NCBI RefSeq assembly: GCF_009870125.1
Contig: NC_046680.1
Location: forward strand, 17,999,501-18,063,500
From: Drosophila pseudoobscura
Taxonomy: Eukaryota > Arthropoda > Insecta > Diptera > Drosophilidae
DNA: 64,000 nt
Direction of reading: 5' to 3'
The notes beneath the pieces were generated by a model. It was not told where the DNA came from and did not search any database. It saw nothing but the letters and a program-made list of their open reading frames with translations. The position numbers were made by a program, and so were the translations under genes. Of the stretch, positions 1 through 32,600 are shown piece by piece. Numbering within the stretch: position 1 is the stretch's first letter; each line of letters starts with the position of its first letter.

Positions 1-19045
<19,045 letters not shown>

Positions 19046-22000
19046 CTACGAACAAATATTTGTGAGTATTCCCCGGGCGTAAATGTCTGTGGGTTTTGCT
19101 TGTTTATGCGTTTGCTTTTATCTACAATATTTAATGGTAATTATTTTATTTTACTTAGAACTTTTTCGCTTTTGCGTTTCAGCTTTTCAAATCAACTTCA
19201 CTTCACTTTTGAATGGAAATCAAAATATATATTTGCGATATTTCTTTCTTTTAGGTGATTCTTGTATTTTCTGCGCACTTAAAAAATGGCACAAAAGAAT
19301 TGTTTGCCTTTTGCTTTTTGCCTTTTGTTTATTTATAGCCGACGGCAGCGGTGGCGCACCACGTTGCGTATGCTTGATATTAGCGCGAAATTCGTTCGCC
19401 TGCGCCTCAGCGTGCTATTGTGTCATCGCGAGCGAGCGCCTTGCCTCAAACTGTTTTGGCCTGGCCGCACATTATTTGATTTGAGCCATTTTCGCCGCGG
19501 CTGCTGCTTCTTCAGCCATTTGCCAATACTCGTATATGTGTGTTTCCTTTGTGGCCGCTCTTGGCGCTCCATTATAAATGTGTTTTTGGCTGATAACTGG
19601 CAGAGGCACGGGGCTGCGGTTGGCACGACTTGTCGCCGATCGACTCTCGCGAGCATTCAATATGTATCTATAAATAAGAACGCACAGATACAGCCAAACT
19701 TCACTCGAATCCGCTTCCAAAAGCTGTATGCATTTGCACGAGTATCTGTGTTTTGTCTGTTCTCTTTTGGTTTGTATAAAAATAAATGGCAAAGCAATTT
19801 GTTTGCTCCCCCATCTATATGTTTTCTCTCTGGTTTTCCGCTCAGCTTTCGGCATGTGTTTGCAAGCGAGTGAAAATCATTTTCCCCGCCGTCGTTTAGC
19901 ACATTCAATGTAGTTTTCTATCCCGCCTCGCTTTTGGCAACAGCCAGCACCAATATATGCACTACGTACTCGTATGTATGTCTGCAGATCTGTTGGTGCC
20001 GTATTCCCTGCCATATTATGGTCGCCTCTTCCTATTCACAGTCTGTCACTTTTTCGCAACTTGTTGCCGCACCGATTGTGTCACGTTTTTGGCTAGGACC
20101 TCAGTCTGTTCTCTCGGCCAGTCACGGGGCCATGCGGCGATTAACTGCTCGTTGCATCACACAATCACATAGTCGACCATCGCTGATACTGGGACCTGAC
20201 TGATATGAAGGGAAATACTCGTAAATCGTATTAGAGAAAAACAAAGCCTATCGTTGGGTGCAATTCTGGCAAACGAGTTGGAATTATATGTTCCAAACAG
20301 GGGAAAGTTCCCATTTAAATTCATTTCCAACTCAATTCTTAGAAGAAGTCATTCGATTCTCTCTCAGTCAATCCTAGCACTTCCATTCAACTTACACTCG
20401 GAACCATTATAAATCTTACCTAATAAATCTGTTTGCTCTCGCATTCCCTGATCTCTGTGTAATCTCAAAAGCATTCCAGAAACAAGTGTATAAATTCAGG
20501 GAATGTGTGAACTATAAATACTTGCTAGGCAAACACTGGTTATTAAATTACTCTCTTCTATTTTTATATGGGTTACCGGCACCGCGTATCCGATAAGCAG
20601 ACACGCCTCCTCCGCTCCACGCTCGTGGCCGTGTTCGCTGAGCCGTATCTTATCAAACGGAAGAGAGTCTAACAGCCGGACGCGACTATAACGACAACGA
20701 CGTTATAAAAGGCCATGCGTCATGGGCAGAACCGCATAAGAAGAAGGTTCCGAGAGGGGTGCACTGATTTGGCTGTCGGGCAGTCAGCCTGACTGTCTAA
20801 TTGGTCTGTGGATAGAGTGTGGCGGGGGCAGAACTTAAATGGCTTTAAAAATGCCGAAAACGTACAAACCGAAGCCTTGGCCATAAAATTACTTATACGC
20901 GCCGCTGGCAGCTGCAGCCATACAACTTGCCACTCCACCTATTCTACTATCCTCGGTCCACTTAATTCCCCCTCCGCTGGTCAGCTGCTGCACGTTAAGC
21001 CAGCAGGCAGCAAAAGCAAATAAACAAAACGCCTCCCAGGCCAGGCCAGGCGCCCCAGGGCAGTGCCACTTGATGCGAACGTGCCCCGACAATGGTGTGG
21101 TCTGGTGCCGGATTCGGTGTAAACCACCTTCCCTTACCATCGCATCCCATGCAAGTCCATTCCCAAACCAAGGCTGGCTTTAAAGTTTTCAGCCAGAGTC
21201 CAAAGCAAACAGACTGGCTGCCGAACTAAGCTGCATTTTGATTTTGGGCAGGGACTGAATGGCTATGCTGGACCTGTACTTGCACCTGCAACTGGACTGG
21301 CTCCCAAGTGCTGTCTGCTTTGATGTCACGGCGCCCGCTGACCGCTTCCGCTCGCGGCTTTGCCTCGAATAATGCAAATCCTATAAATGCGCCTAACGCT
21401 GCTGGCGGTCTCTTCGCGTGCGTTATTCACTCCAATGGAAAATGGCGGCAGGCACGTTTTGTTTTTAGATTGTACCCTAACTCGGGCTGCATCAACTTTT
21501 GACTGCAGTCGAGGAAAATACACATACATATGGTATTCTGTAAGGAATACCAAGTGTAAGTGTTGTTGCAATACCCCAAAGGACTAATCCTGAATCATTC
21601 TTATTTTAGTTTACAGAGTCCCCAAAAGAATCCTCTATGCTCTGCTCTGGAAAGGGCATCCAAAGTGCTGTTAATTGTTAGAGATAAATGTTTTGCTTTG
21701 TTTCGTTTGATTTGCAGTTGCTTTGGTTGTCGTTTTCATTGCTGTCGCTGTTGCTGTGGCTGTTGCTGTTGCTGTTGCTGGGACTATTGTTGTTGCTCTT
21801 CCGCCTGCACACCTTGCCACGCCAGTGGCAGCTGCATTCAGGAATGGCCTGTACCCCAGATCATCCTCTGTCTCTGGTGGGACGCAAAGTCTGTTTGTTA
21901 TTTAGTGTTCACGGAATCGTTTAGCCCTCCCCCGTCTGCTGCTGAATTTTGTATTGTTTGAAACTATTATTTTTTTATTTTTGGCTCTGTTTGCACGCTT

Positions 22001-23052
22001 TTCACCTTATAAATGTTTACACATCACTGCGAATTCCCAGTTTTTTCGGGGAATATTTTGACAAATTGTGGCACTCCGATGTCTGATGCACGATGCACGA
22101 TGCCCGATCCGACTCGACCCGTCTCTCCGCTCGCTCATTGCACGCGCAACTGTTTCGGCACGTTCGAAAATATTTTTCAATTTCAATCAAGTTTCGGGGA
22201 AAACTTTGGGCTCTCGGCATTGTCCGCCTCTGACAACGCCTCGTTGTGCGCTATTTTCGTTACGTTTTGTTGCCTCCGAGCACAATTTTCGAAATTATTT
22301 TTCCCGTTTTCCGCCGAGTTTTACTACGGCTGCAGGCGCAACATGAAGTCTGTGTGTTTACCTCGCTAAACTTCTTTGCGGGCTAATAATAAACCATGTT
22401 GTCCGGCCGGCAGAGGCCAGAAGCCAGCAGACAGCAGCATCAGCAGCCAGGAACCGGCATACACCCTCATTCCATTCCAACTGCAACACAGCATTGGTCC
22501 ATTAGCCCCAATTTGCTGGGAATGTGGGAGCTAATGGGAGTGGCGGTGGCCGTACGTGAGGAGAGGCAGGCAGGCGAGCAAAGAGCTCGGGGTTATTGCC
22601 ACAGGTTGTTGCTGGCCAGAGGGAGAGCACAATTATAATTTTTTAATCTAAACCCGATGACATGATCGAAAAACTACTCTTTTTACGGCAATTAAAATTG
22701 TAATCTAAATATGATGATAAATAATGATACAAAAAATGACTAGAGCATTGTAAATGTTCATTAGTGCGTTTTATATATCCAAACTAATACTTAAGTCCCA
22801 AGAGTATTTGTTTTTCAAAAATATCTGCCTGACCCTGCTCTTCTCTTTAGCTACAGGGAATAAATAATGCGCAACAATTTGGTTCGGAGCACTGTATCCG
22901 GGTTTGTTTTCTAAATCAAATGTCGGGTTGTAAGTACAGTCACACCATTACTCCGATACCATCAATTTTAATCTAGAATCTATTAGATGTGATACACAAA
23001 AACCATGTTAATGAGCGCAGAACATGCTACCTTAGTTCCCAGTGGAGATTTG
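19046..23052. other. upstream of the first sqa exon seen; no supported gene
   Basis: Four kilobases between the first sqa exon found and the TATA box of the CheA-type gene. It may hold sqa 5' UTR, promoter or further introns. A (GCTGTT)n-type run lies near 21735-21782 and a GATGCAC repeat at 22085-22105. A 195-codon plus-strand frame at 19286-19873 lacks any family motif and is not accepted. A possible minus-strand donor (GTAAAC) sits near 22360, but no coding sequence precedes it. Confidence 0.5.
22085..22105. repeat. (GATGCAC)2-3 heptamer repeat, second copy
   Basis: Two exact GATGCAC units followed by GATGCCC. This is the same unit as at 6540-6560, about 15.5 kb away. Confidence 0.75.
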
Positions 23053-23059
23053 TATAAAA
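23053..23059 (+). promoter_or_regulatory. TATA box of the CheA-type gene
   Basis: TATAAAA lies 59 bases upstream of the ATG at 23118. A TCATTA initiator-like site sits near 23093, somewhat further from the TATA box than usual, so the start site itself is uncertain. Confidence 0.55.
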
Positions 23060-23117
23060 AGAGACACCGAAAGAAGTATTGAAAGTTGTAGATCATTATT
23101 TTCAAACCTATCAAAAG

Positions 23118-23709
23118 ATGTTCTCGTTCTGGCTACAGGCTCTTGTGCTCTTGCCCACATTGGTAGATAAATATTTATAATTTATAACATATAAATACGA
23201 AGCTAAGCCCTATTGCCTGCCAGTACTTTAAAGCACAAAGCCCCTACAAAGGGAAGTTCGAGTCGATGGAGACCGTTCATGGAGACGAAGAAACATTATT
23301 TGAATATAACCTAAAGCTGGTGGGACGCCAGCGGTTGGTAAATGGAACGATAATCCACCATGTTGATCTCGACGAGGACTATGAAATATGGATAGATATC
23401 TGGATATTAAAGAACGGAAATTGGACACCAAACAATATCAGTTTGCGCCACAAGCCCTGCCACTTTATGAAGAACATTTTTGCGTCGTATTTCGAGCCAT
23501 CCCTGCTTGACTCGAACGTGCCCAAAGGCGACGACAAGTGTCCGTTCCGAAAGGGTGAATACTACGTGAAGAATGTTGAGCTCAACACTGAAAGCTGGTC
23601 AATATTTATCAACCGAGGTTTGAACAAATGGTGTGTTTCTATTAAGAGAAATGGCAAAGTAGTTGGTGGCCTTACAGTGGTGATGGATCTTGTAGATCGA
23701 GGTACTTGA
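23118..23709 (+). CDS. CheA46a: CheA-type secreted chemosensory protein (probable CheA46a)
   Basis: Two coding exons, 23118-23162 and 23224-23709, are separated by a 61-bp GT-AG intron, giving 176 aa. The first exon encodes a hydrophobic signal peptide (MFSFWLQALVLLPTL). The mature protein has the pattern KPCHF (C94), DKCPFRKGEYY (C121) and NKWC (C152), with possible N-glycosylation at NGT (55), NWT (81) and NIS (86). Drosophila CheA proteins are small secreted proteins of gustatory hairs, related to the lipid-binding ML/GM2-activator fold and implicated in contact-pheromone sensing. The assignment rests on size, the cysteine/KGEYY pattern and position between sqa and trpl, since melanogaster CheA46a maps to 46A. 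A member of the related DUF1091 families is the alternative. It has its own TATA box and poly(A) signal. It would be nested in sqa if sqa has exons further upstream. Confidence 0.75.
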
Positions 23710-23743
23710 TCTTGTAACAACTGATAAACCGCATCGATCCTTT

Positions 23744-23749
23744 AATAAA
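23744..23749 (+). terminator. poly(A) signal of the CheA-type gene
   Basis: AATAAA, 34 bases after the stop codon. Confidence 0.65.
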
Positions 23750-23844
23750 CATATGCAGACATTGTCTATATGATTCGATTTCTCACTGGTATTCCGCTTT
23801 CTCTTGTAGCCATCGACCTTGCTCTGCACATTCCACCCACACAC

Positions 23845-23886
23845 AGACAGAACGATCGCGGATCGCTAGCTGCGATCGCGCTGTCT
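23845..23886. repeat. 42-bp inverted repeat / hairpin
   Basis: AGACAG (23845-23850) pairs with CTGTCT (23881-23886), and CGATCGC (23853-23859) with GCGATCG (23872-23878). The arms are offset by a symmetric 2x2 mismatch and enclose a 12-base loop containing GCTAGC. It lies about 95 bases beyond the CheA-type poly(A) signal. Confidence 0.7.
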
Positions 23887-25429
23887 AGCATTTAGCCATC
23901 CTTCCAAATCAATTAGCTTGCCTTTCATCTCTGTGCTTTTAGACATTCCATTTTTCAGCTGCTTGAGCTTGAGGCAGTTCTATTTTCTGGGTCATTAATG
24001 GAAAAGATGCAGAATGCGTAGACAAATGGCGGTATAAATTATTTAATTCGTACAAAACATAGTTCGCCTTAATTATCCGCTATGTGGTAAGTATTTCTGG
24101 CTCTTTTCTGACTTGGCTCTTGATATGTCGAAGCTGCTTCTAAGGTCGTTGCGGTGTCGTTGACTGTCGCTTCTGCCGTGGCTGGCGCCACATTTTATGA
24201 CATTTCCCAAATATATGTGTGCACAAGTATGTATGTATATCTCTGCTTGGAGATGGTTTTTATTTATTATTAAAAATAAGCGGAATTTGGCCTTTACACG
24301 GCTCGTTGACAACCGGAGATCAATGTTAGAGAGTGGCGGAAAGTGAGAATTTATAGTCGCAGGCCTTGCCGCTTGAACTTGTGTCAAAGTGGAACAATGA
24401 CAATGCCGCTGATGAGATGCGATGATTAAACAGTTGAAGACCGAAGACTGGTGCCTCTCCTAAACAAATACATGAACATTCATGCTGATTAGATGATGCT
24501 GAGACCGATGTTTGGCCCACTTCCGGCGAGACTTGTTTACGTCTAACTGACTGGTCGCGTAAACAAATGCACAGGTGAGTCCTATTTATAGCCAGACTCT
24601 GGCCAATTTGGATCCGATTGGACCTGATTTCATGGCGTCAGTGTAGTGAGTGTTGTTCCGCCACTTGTAAATACATTTAATTGACATTTCTGTGCGGCAG
24701 CTGGGCACTCGTCTATCATCAAATTTAAAAATACACAAACATGTATTTCTGCTCAGCTTCTTTGACATTTCAACTGTGAAACGCTGACCAGGCAGCGGGA
24801 CAGACTTGTGGAGAAAATGGAGAAGATGAAGTACTGTTGCGGCTAACCGCAAAACAATTAAATTTGATTGCCTTTTAAACCCTTTGAGAGGTTGGAACGT
24901 GCGTCGCAGGATGGGGTTGAGGTGGGGTTACATCCTCAGCCCTCGACTTCCTAATCCTTTTGGCAAGTTTTGTATCTCGGCACGTACGCTCCGCTCCCAT
25001 CCACTGGTCCCACAGCTCTCCCGGACACCTCAGACCCAGCTGCGCTGCTGGAGCTGTCATGAGTTGCACAAAATTTATTTTACCACAAGGATTGCTGTTT
25101 GATGCTGCTGCTCCTTCTGCTCCTGTTCTCCTTCCTGCCCCAGTTTTGGCCTGTTGTGGCTGCGGTTGGTAGGGATTGCGCCAACACAGACACCAACACA
25201 GCTTTGTTTCGATTTAACTAAAAGGCGGTCCAAGCATTTCATTGATGAAAATTTCGCATTGTTTAAAGGGAAAACGGCTCAATGTATTGGCATGCTATCT
25301 TCTCCCGGCTGCTGTGTACGCAAACAGGGAGAAATAAATATTTAAAGATTGCCCACATGCCAGTTGATGACGTAACTCCCCACCCACACTCCCACGCACG
25401 GGCCTTGGTTGGCATGGCGTACGGAATAT

Positions 25430-25490
25430 ATGAGAGCCAGAGAGAACAAGGAGAGTGAGAGAGCACTAGAGCGAGCGAGATAAAGCGGAA
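25430..25490. promoter_or_regulatory. GAGA-rich cluster
   Basis: A run of GAGAG, GAGTGAGAG and GAGCGAGCGAG motifs. Such clusters bind Trl/GAGA factor at Drosophila promoters and Polycomb elements. Here it could mark a distal promoter of minus-strand sqa, but no start site is visible. Confidence 0.25.
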
Positions 25491-26204
25491 ACGACGCACA
25501 AAAGTATGCAGCAAAGAATGGATTGCCATTAAACAGTGCTGCCAAAGGGCACTGCATACTTTTCGGCGGGCGCGTTTAATATGGAATGCAACATTTTATA
25601 AGGATTGCTTTGCACAACAAATTGAAGGATGGATGATTTCAATTGGAATGGTTAAACAATTTTCACATATAATTAAATGAATACACAAATGTAAAGACCA
25701 GAAGACAGCACAACCTTTTATGACGTGAAAATGGTATTTCCATCTGATATTCGTCTGCGTTTCTCCTTCGCAGGACCATTATTCTGCGGCAGCATACTTG
25801 AAATAATAGAAGCAGCACACAGTTTAAGGCCAGTGCGGCAGTGCAGCAGAAAGCAGACAGCAGCGGAGCCATGAATATAATGCAAGGAAAACAATTTTAG
25901 CGCGGCGATGCAGCAGCCTCGTGCCAGGGGAAAAAATCTCATCAACAAGGAGAGCAAAACGGGAAGAAATATTGAATGCAATTTTATTTGCCACACACTG
26001 CTGCTGTGCTTTGGAGCAACTGCAGCAGACCGCTTGGCGAACTGCTGGGTGAATTATGTAAATGTATCATATTATCCTGCTGCTTCTGCTGCTACTCCTG
26101 TTCCTGGATAATACTACATGGGGGAGTGTGTGAGAGCGTGCGTGTAACTATGCTACTTACTGTCTGTCTGTCTGATTATGTTTGCATAAGGGAATTCCAC
26201 AGAC

Positions 26205-26233
26205 AAACACACACACACACACGCACACACAAA
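26205..26233. repeat. (CA)n microsatellite
   Basis: Nearly pure CA dinucleotide tract with minor interruptions. Confidence 0.75.
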
Positions 26234-29200
26234 ACCACTCTAGACAGCCACGTGGCAAACATTCTGTTCTTGGCCTGAAGAGATACTATACAGGAGAGGA
26301 AAATCCAGCGTTCCACCGCAGCCAGGGCATCGCGGGAGCCAGCCGCGACTTTTAGGGCAAACAATGACATTCCAACACACATTTACGAGTATCTTTTTCC
26401 AGATCCATTCCTCCTCTCCACCTGAGGTCCATCGCTTTGGCAACCACATGCAGTTTGATAAAAGACACAGTCATGGCAACCCACCTGCCACTAAATGAGT
26501 TGGCTTGTGGCAGGAAAGTCTGGCACCGCACCCGCACCAGCGCCACTGCAGATATTTGTTTGTTTGGCTTTCCATGTTTTCGTGCAGTCATGCGAAGCTC
26601 CTGCCCCAACCCCGCCTCCATATGACGCTGGTAGCTGCTCCGATTGTTCGCTCTTACCCCTGCCATTCCCCTTCCGCCGTTTGGTCCTGTTTCTTTGTAC
26701 GAATATCTCATCAAAATCCAGTTTGAGATTTTTGATTTAATTTGGCTTGTTTTTACTGCTCATACCGGATGCAGACAGAGCTTACGTTTTGTTTAGCTTA
26801 CGTTGGTGGTGGTCTGGCTTTTGGTCCTGTTGCTGGTACTGTTTACGCCTGTCAAAAGGCGCACTCTGCCAGAGACATAAACGCATACGAGCCACACCCA
26901 CCGGCTGTGTGCTCTGTCCAGCAATTTACAAATGGACTCGGAGCAGTGCAGTCCAGTGAAATGTCCGAATGAAACCCAAATTGAAAGTTTGTGGCAAATC
27001 AAAAGTTTTTGGCAGTATATGACAAATAAAATGCAAAGAAATTAATTAAAGACACTATATGAAATCATGTAAAATAAAAAAAAGACATACTTCTATTAAT
27101 ATTTTGCAAATGACTCTAATACAGAGTAAATTAGTAATGAGAATTTAAGGGACCATAAAGTGATAATGACATCATAGGTTTTTCCAACAGTGCACTGCGG
27201 CGTAACGTATTTTTGAAATCAAATTGGGCAAAATGCAATAGGAAACAAAAACAGTGTGGCACGAAAACAAAATTATATAAAACTAAAAACATTGTATTTT
27301 TCAAAATTAAATTATAAACATTAGATGGGGGCACAAAATTAAATTTATGGACAACGCAGCACAAATCAAATCACAGCAAAATTAGTTCTAATTCAATTGG
27401 CAACAGTCGCGCGCCCCTGTCCTAGTCATTGACCGCAACTTTCCACATGTTTGGGTCCTAATCCCCTTAGAGAGCCATGCCACCAAAAGGCAAAAACTTG
27501 TTGATAGCCATGCGACCCCCAACAAGGGGCAGCGACGACTGTTGAACAGTTCTGCAATTCATAAAAACAGCGGACAGGGGGCTGGCCTGCTACTGGTGTG
27601 GACAACCTCCAGGTGTATCCATGCGCTGACAAATATTTGACGTTTTAGTCTAATTAAATTAGCCACAACGCCGCTGCCCGGCCTGGCCCTCGGGAAAGGT
27701 ATAAATTTCCATGTGGCAGTCGCAGCGTGTGAATTCCGCAAGTGGCACGTTCTCGGTCGCGGTTCCCGTCTCGACATTGTCGCGCTGTGCCCCGCCGTGT
27801 TCGTCCCCAAAAATGGAATACTAATACAAAATATTACACTCGTACACAAAGAGCATAAAGAACGAGCAGTGCGCTTTGCCTGAACGTATGCAACGAGCGA
27901 TTGTTATAAAATATATAAATTCATATTCAGAGTACCCTGACTAAGCCGCGGCACATTCGTATACTCGTACGTATGAAACCCCAGCGTCCATTGTGCGACC
28001 GTGCTGAACAATTGCACACGTTTTTATGCGCTGGAATGCAAGAAGTAAGTGGCTTAAGAGCAGTCCGAGAAGCCAACTGAATTATGTGGCTATATCGCAC
28101 TGCCCGAAGGATAGGATCTGGGGGGGAGAGGAGACAGTGGCATTCATTGTGCTCCTTCCGTTCGGGAATGGCTGCAAAGTTATGCCAGGGCTTCCTCCCA
28201 CTGAGAGTTGTCCGTGGAACTTGGCTACAATCAAGATTAGCACTTAGTCTCCAGATATTAGTTTATTTTTTGTATTTTTTTATTAGTAAAGTTAAACTCA
28301 ACACTCTGCCTCAACGGATCTGACGCATCTGTATTTATATATCCTGAAAAGCGAACCACTATTAATTCAAATTTAAACGCTGTGTATTTTTTCCTACCCT
28401 TCCTTCCATCAACTGGCATGATAAAACCGAATTTATGGCGACACTTTTATGTCCGAATATAAATGTATACTCGTATTTATCTGTTAAGCGCCAAACGCCA
28501 CCCTACGCACTTATATTTCTATCAAGTTAATTAAACAATTCCCTCTTTGTCCGCTGTACACAATGGTAGACCGCACAGGAAGGGAAGTGTTTTTGTGCCA
28601 CAGCCCTCTCGATCGGGTCGGGTCGGGACGGGTCAGTGCTTTTTTTTCTGCTGCCTTAAGTCCGGCGGAATATGCAACGCGTATGCATTTTTTATGCGGA
28701 CCGGACTACAAGCACTTTTAAATGCGTCTGAACATTTTAAAGCAAAAACATGTAGTGCGAATGGCATTTTTTCCGATTGCGGCATTGGAAACACTTTATT
28801 TTCGCTCTGATGGAAAAAGCCTCATTAAACATTCATTTCGCTGTGATCGCGTGATGGCAGGAGGGAACAGGAAGTGGGGAAAAATCCGACAATGAATTAT
28901 AGAAATTATTTCTAATGGCCAACCGATTGAAGGGGCTGTAAACAATCAAATGAAAGCCAAAAGAAATATCAATAAAAATTACAGCAGCGGGAAATGCAAG
29001 AGAAAATCGTCGAGAGTGAGAAAATTTCAATGAAAGCAAATGAAAATAATTCCGCTTGTATGAAAAATAATAATAATTCGTGTGTACCTCTTCTGGAAAT
29101 GAGTGAAATAAGTTCTTAGCTGAAATACATTCTGATGTTTGCTCTTCCGAGTAGTTCCGCGATTGATGCTGTCGGGGGCACGACGAGTGCGGAGTCCGAT

Positions 29201-29696
29201 CTGATCCGGAGAGTTTTGTAATTAAGTTTGCAAATTCCTGAAAAGTTGCAGTGCCGAACTCAAAAAGGGCTTAGTCGAGGCGGCCAACGAGAAAAACATT
29301 ATAAACAGCTTAAATCGAAACTTTTTGCCAGCAACCAGAAACCATAAACCAAGACAAAAACCCTCGGACAGGGACACACACACATGCCCGACACAGTCGG
29401 ACATAACTATAAAGGCAAAATCAACTTGAAAGTTGCATTTGCCGGGGCTTAGTGCTGGAGTTTTTTGGCTTAGCCATTGTGTATTTAAATATATGTATTT
29501 AGCTTTGAATGGCTGTGTGGTAAGCCCCCTGACATTTGGCTGGAGCTGCAGTCTCGGATCTGGAACTTTGCCGACGACAGAAAACATTCAGGCTGCACAC
29601 ATGCACCGTATGGAATATTAATTACAATCAGCTTTTTGTTAAGTGAATTATAAGCCAAAAATCACACAGAAATAAAGACAGAGAGTCCGATCCAGC

Positions 29697-32600
29697 ATGG
29701 GTCGCATGAAGAAGAAGCTGCCGACAGGTGTAAGTACCAGCAGCCGATCAAATACTACTGCCTGCCAGTCGCCTTTTAAAGTCGCCTTGGCATTAGAAGG
29801 CGCTAAGCTTAAATGTCGGAAATGGCGCAATTCATTTCCATGCCATTTAGTCGGCCGACTCTCGAGCCAGAGACAATCAGCCGCCGAGCAGCCGCCACTT
29901 TGCACTTAATTTTCTTGTACAAGTGTGTTTATTTTTTATTTATTTGCAATTCCGTTTGCACGCACGCACACGAACAGCACCTACCCTACTTACCCTCCGC
30001 ACTCACACCTGTATCTGTTTAAAATATGCCAGGTATCGTCTGGAGGCGCCACACGCAGTGGGAGCAGCCGCACTCCAGCCCCCACAACAATGGTGGGCGG
30101 CTGCTGTATTCCACTGGGATTACCGCAACCTTTGCTGCTCGAGGAGAAGAAATTCCTGCTGGCTGTGGAGCGCGGCGATATGCCGAATGTACGCAGGTGA
30201 GCAGCTCGCTTTTATGCCTCCTACAGGGTATTCCATAGGAATATTAGCCTCGTTTTCTCTCTTCCAAACCGCTATTCTCCATGGGAGGTATCGCCCGCTC
30301 GATAGCTGCTCTTGCCGTGGGTATAACAGGTGTCGACTTGGCCGGGCCGGCCATGTGGGTGGGGCAACATAAATCGCATCAATTGCTGCCGCTGAGGCAT
30401 AGCGGGGTGGTTTCAATTATTTGCATAGCCTCCTGCCTGAGGGCCTCAAACGGGTACATGCCACTTAAAAAGTAATACGATGGGGTTCCAGCACATACAT
30501 ATGTACATATGTACAAGCATTCATAAGTATGTACGCTTGTTCGTTTACACCATTATTACATTCACAATTAATGTCGTTTCTCCCAATGTATTCAATGAAA
30601 GTTATTTTAAAAGCGTGGACCTCTCTACGTGATGGGCCAGCCAGCCAGTCACTTTTCGTTGCTCCTACTTCAGGGTCTACCTCCAGCTTTATGAAGGTGC
30701 AAGAATCGCATAAAAGCAGGAGTCTCGCGCTTGCCACATATTATTCAATTCAATACAAAACTAAAAAACGAGAAGCGTGTGAAAATATTTGTTGTGCTCC
30801 TGTCAGCCAGGGCTGCCACACTCAGATTCCTATCGATTAATTGAATTGGTTGTCATTATTATTATTATTATTATTATTTAATCGAAAGGGAAACTATGCA
30901 TTTTCTATATGGCATTGGTTGACAGCGAAATAGCACAGTTTGCTGTGTGTAGTGCCAGCATACGTGTGCTGTGGTGCGCTGATCTCTGGTCAAGCGTGGT
31001 ATGGCTGTGTGGTGTGGTTGCGGTGTGCTTCTGTATGGAGATGTTGAGTATCGGTTTAATTTTCGTAATTGTCTAAACGATAGGGATTGAGGCTCTTCAT
31101 CTCCTCTAGAGTGTAGCGGTAGGATGGCTGAAGTTCCTCCTCATCGGATGGCCCCGTCAAAAAGTGCTCGCGCAGCTTCAAGCATCCCAGACGGAGTCCC
31201 TTCAAGTAGCAGGCCCGGCGGTAGAGCTCCTGCTCGCGGTGCATGTAAAACTGGCTCGACGACGATGATTGACGGGGCATGAAGGCCTGGATAGGCCCTA
31301 AGGGCTGACCGGTGTGGCGCGGACTCACAGTCGGATAGGCTGCTACCTGGGGCAACCAGTTGATGGGGCCAGGCTTCGCGGTCGAGGTCTGCGTCTCTGT
31401 TTGGAATGGAAGATGAGACTGTGGGTGAGGCGAGCCTGGGCACCTACTGCTGTCCTTGCCTGTAGCTTACCCTTGTTCTTCTGGGTCATCCTAATGACTA
31501 GTGCTTTACCCTCGTCCACTTCCATCTTAAAATCAATTTGGAAAAATGGTTTACAACTAATTTAATCGCAAAAGGGTGTTTTTTTTTTTTTAATTTCGTA
31601 GAAATTAATTTTCTTTTTTAGTTCCTCTGAATTTTTTACAACAATTTATGTTGACAAACGAACGTAAACTGAAAATTTTCGTCTCCACAGCCTGAAGGGT
31701 AGACTCAAATTTTGACAGTCCAGAATCGTGGCTAACTTCGATTTCGATTTCGGAAAAATGGTCTCTGCCAACAGTGTCGGCGGCAAACTTTGAATGGAAA
31801 TGGGAGGGACTGAATTTCCACATACCCATATCGATTCCTTCGCTGGTTCTTTGCCCTGGGGCCCGCCTAGAGCTGATGGGAACTGAGCTGATTTTTTGGC
31901 ACTCCATTGATTGGCAAAGTTTATTTTTGTTCCTGGACCAATGTCGAGAGCTCAGCCTCAGGGCCGTGCTAATTAGAAATTTTGGCTTCAACTTTGCAAC
32001 GAAAAGAAAAAAAAAGTTTAAAAATGGTGGGACGCGAAAAAAGAGGAAGAGGTTTTTTCCATATTTATTTTGGCAGGAGGCCGAAATTTCCTTTATTAGC
32101 CACTCCCCTCCCCCTTCAATGTAATTTTCAATAACTGAGAAACGGGATATCTATTCTCATTCAGAATCCTGCAGAAGGCGCTGCGCCATCACCACATCAA
32201 CATCAACTGCATGGATCCGCTGGGCCGGAGAGCCCTCACTCTGGCCATCGACAACGAGAATCTCGAGATGGTGGAACTGCTCGTCGTCATGGGAGTGGAG
32301 ACAAAGGACGCCCTGCTGCACGCCATCAATGCGGAGTTTGTCGAGGCCGTGGAGTTGCTGCTCGAGCACGAGGAGCTCATCTACAAGGAGGGCGAGCAAT
32401 ATGTAAGTCATCCCCTGCTCGACTGCTGTGCTCAGCTAATTTGTGGTCGGAGCGGGACCCCTAGCCAGAGTGGGTGCCAGCTTAGGCACAGTAAAACGGG
32501 GCTAACACGATTTTAATCAGTTTCCGTGTGTCGCCGACCCACACTCGGATCACGTACCGACATCTTCTCCAGGCTCAAGTGATTGGGAGTGCACGATAAG

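Larger units (their letters stand above)
23750..29696. other. non-coding interval between the CheA-type gene and trpl
   Basis: Nearly 6 kb with no supported coding gene. It begins with a 42-bp hairpin (23845-23886) and includes a CA tract at 26205-26233 and a GAGA-rich patch at 25430-25490. Its right end is the trpl 5' flank. A TAATTA homeodomain-type core lies near 29620, but I could not find a clean TAATYNRATTA photoreceptor element. It may also contain 5' exons or promoter of minus-strand sqa. Confidence 0.5.

Noticed and set aside
19286..19873. 195-codon plus-strand open frame
   Set aside because: Cys/Phe/Arg-rich random-looking product with no domain, next to a sqa exon on the other strand; overlapping minus-strand frames are equally long.
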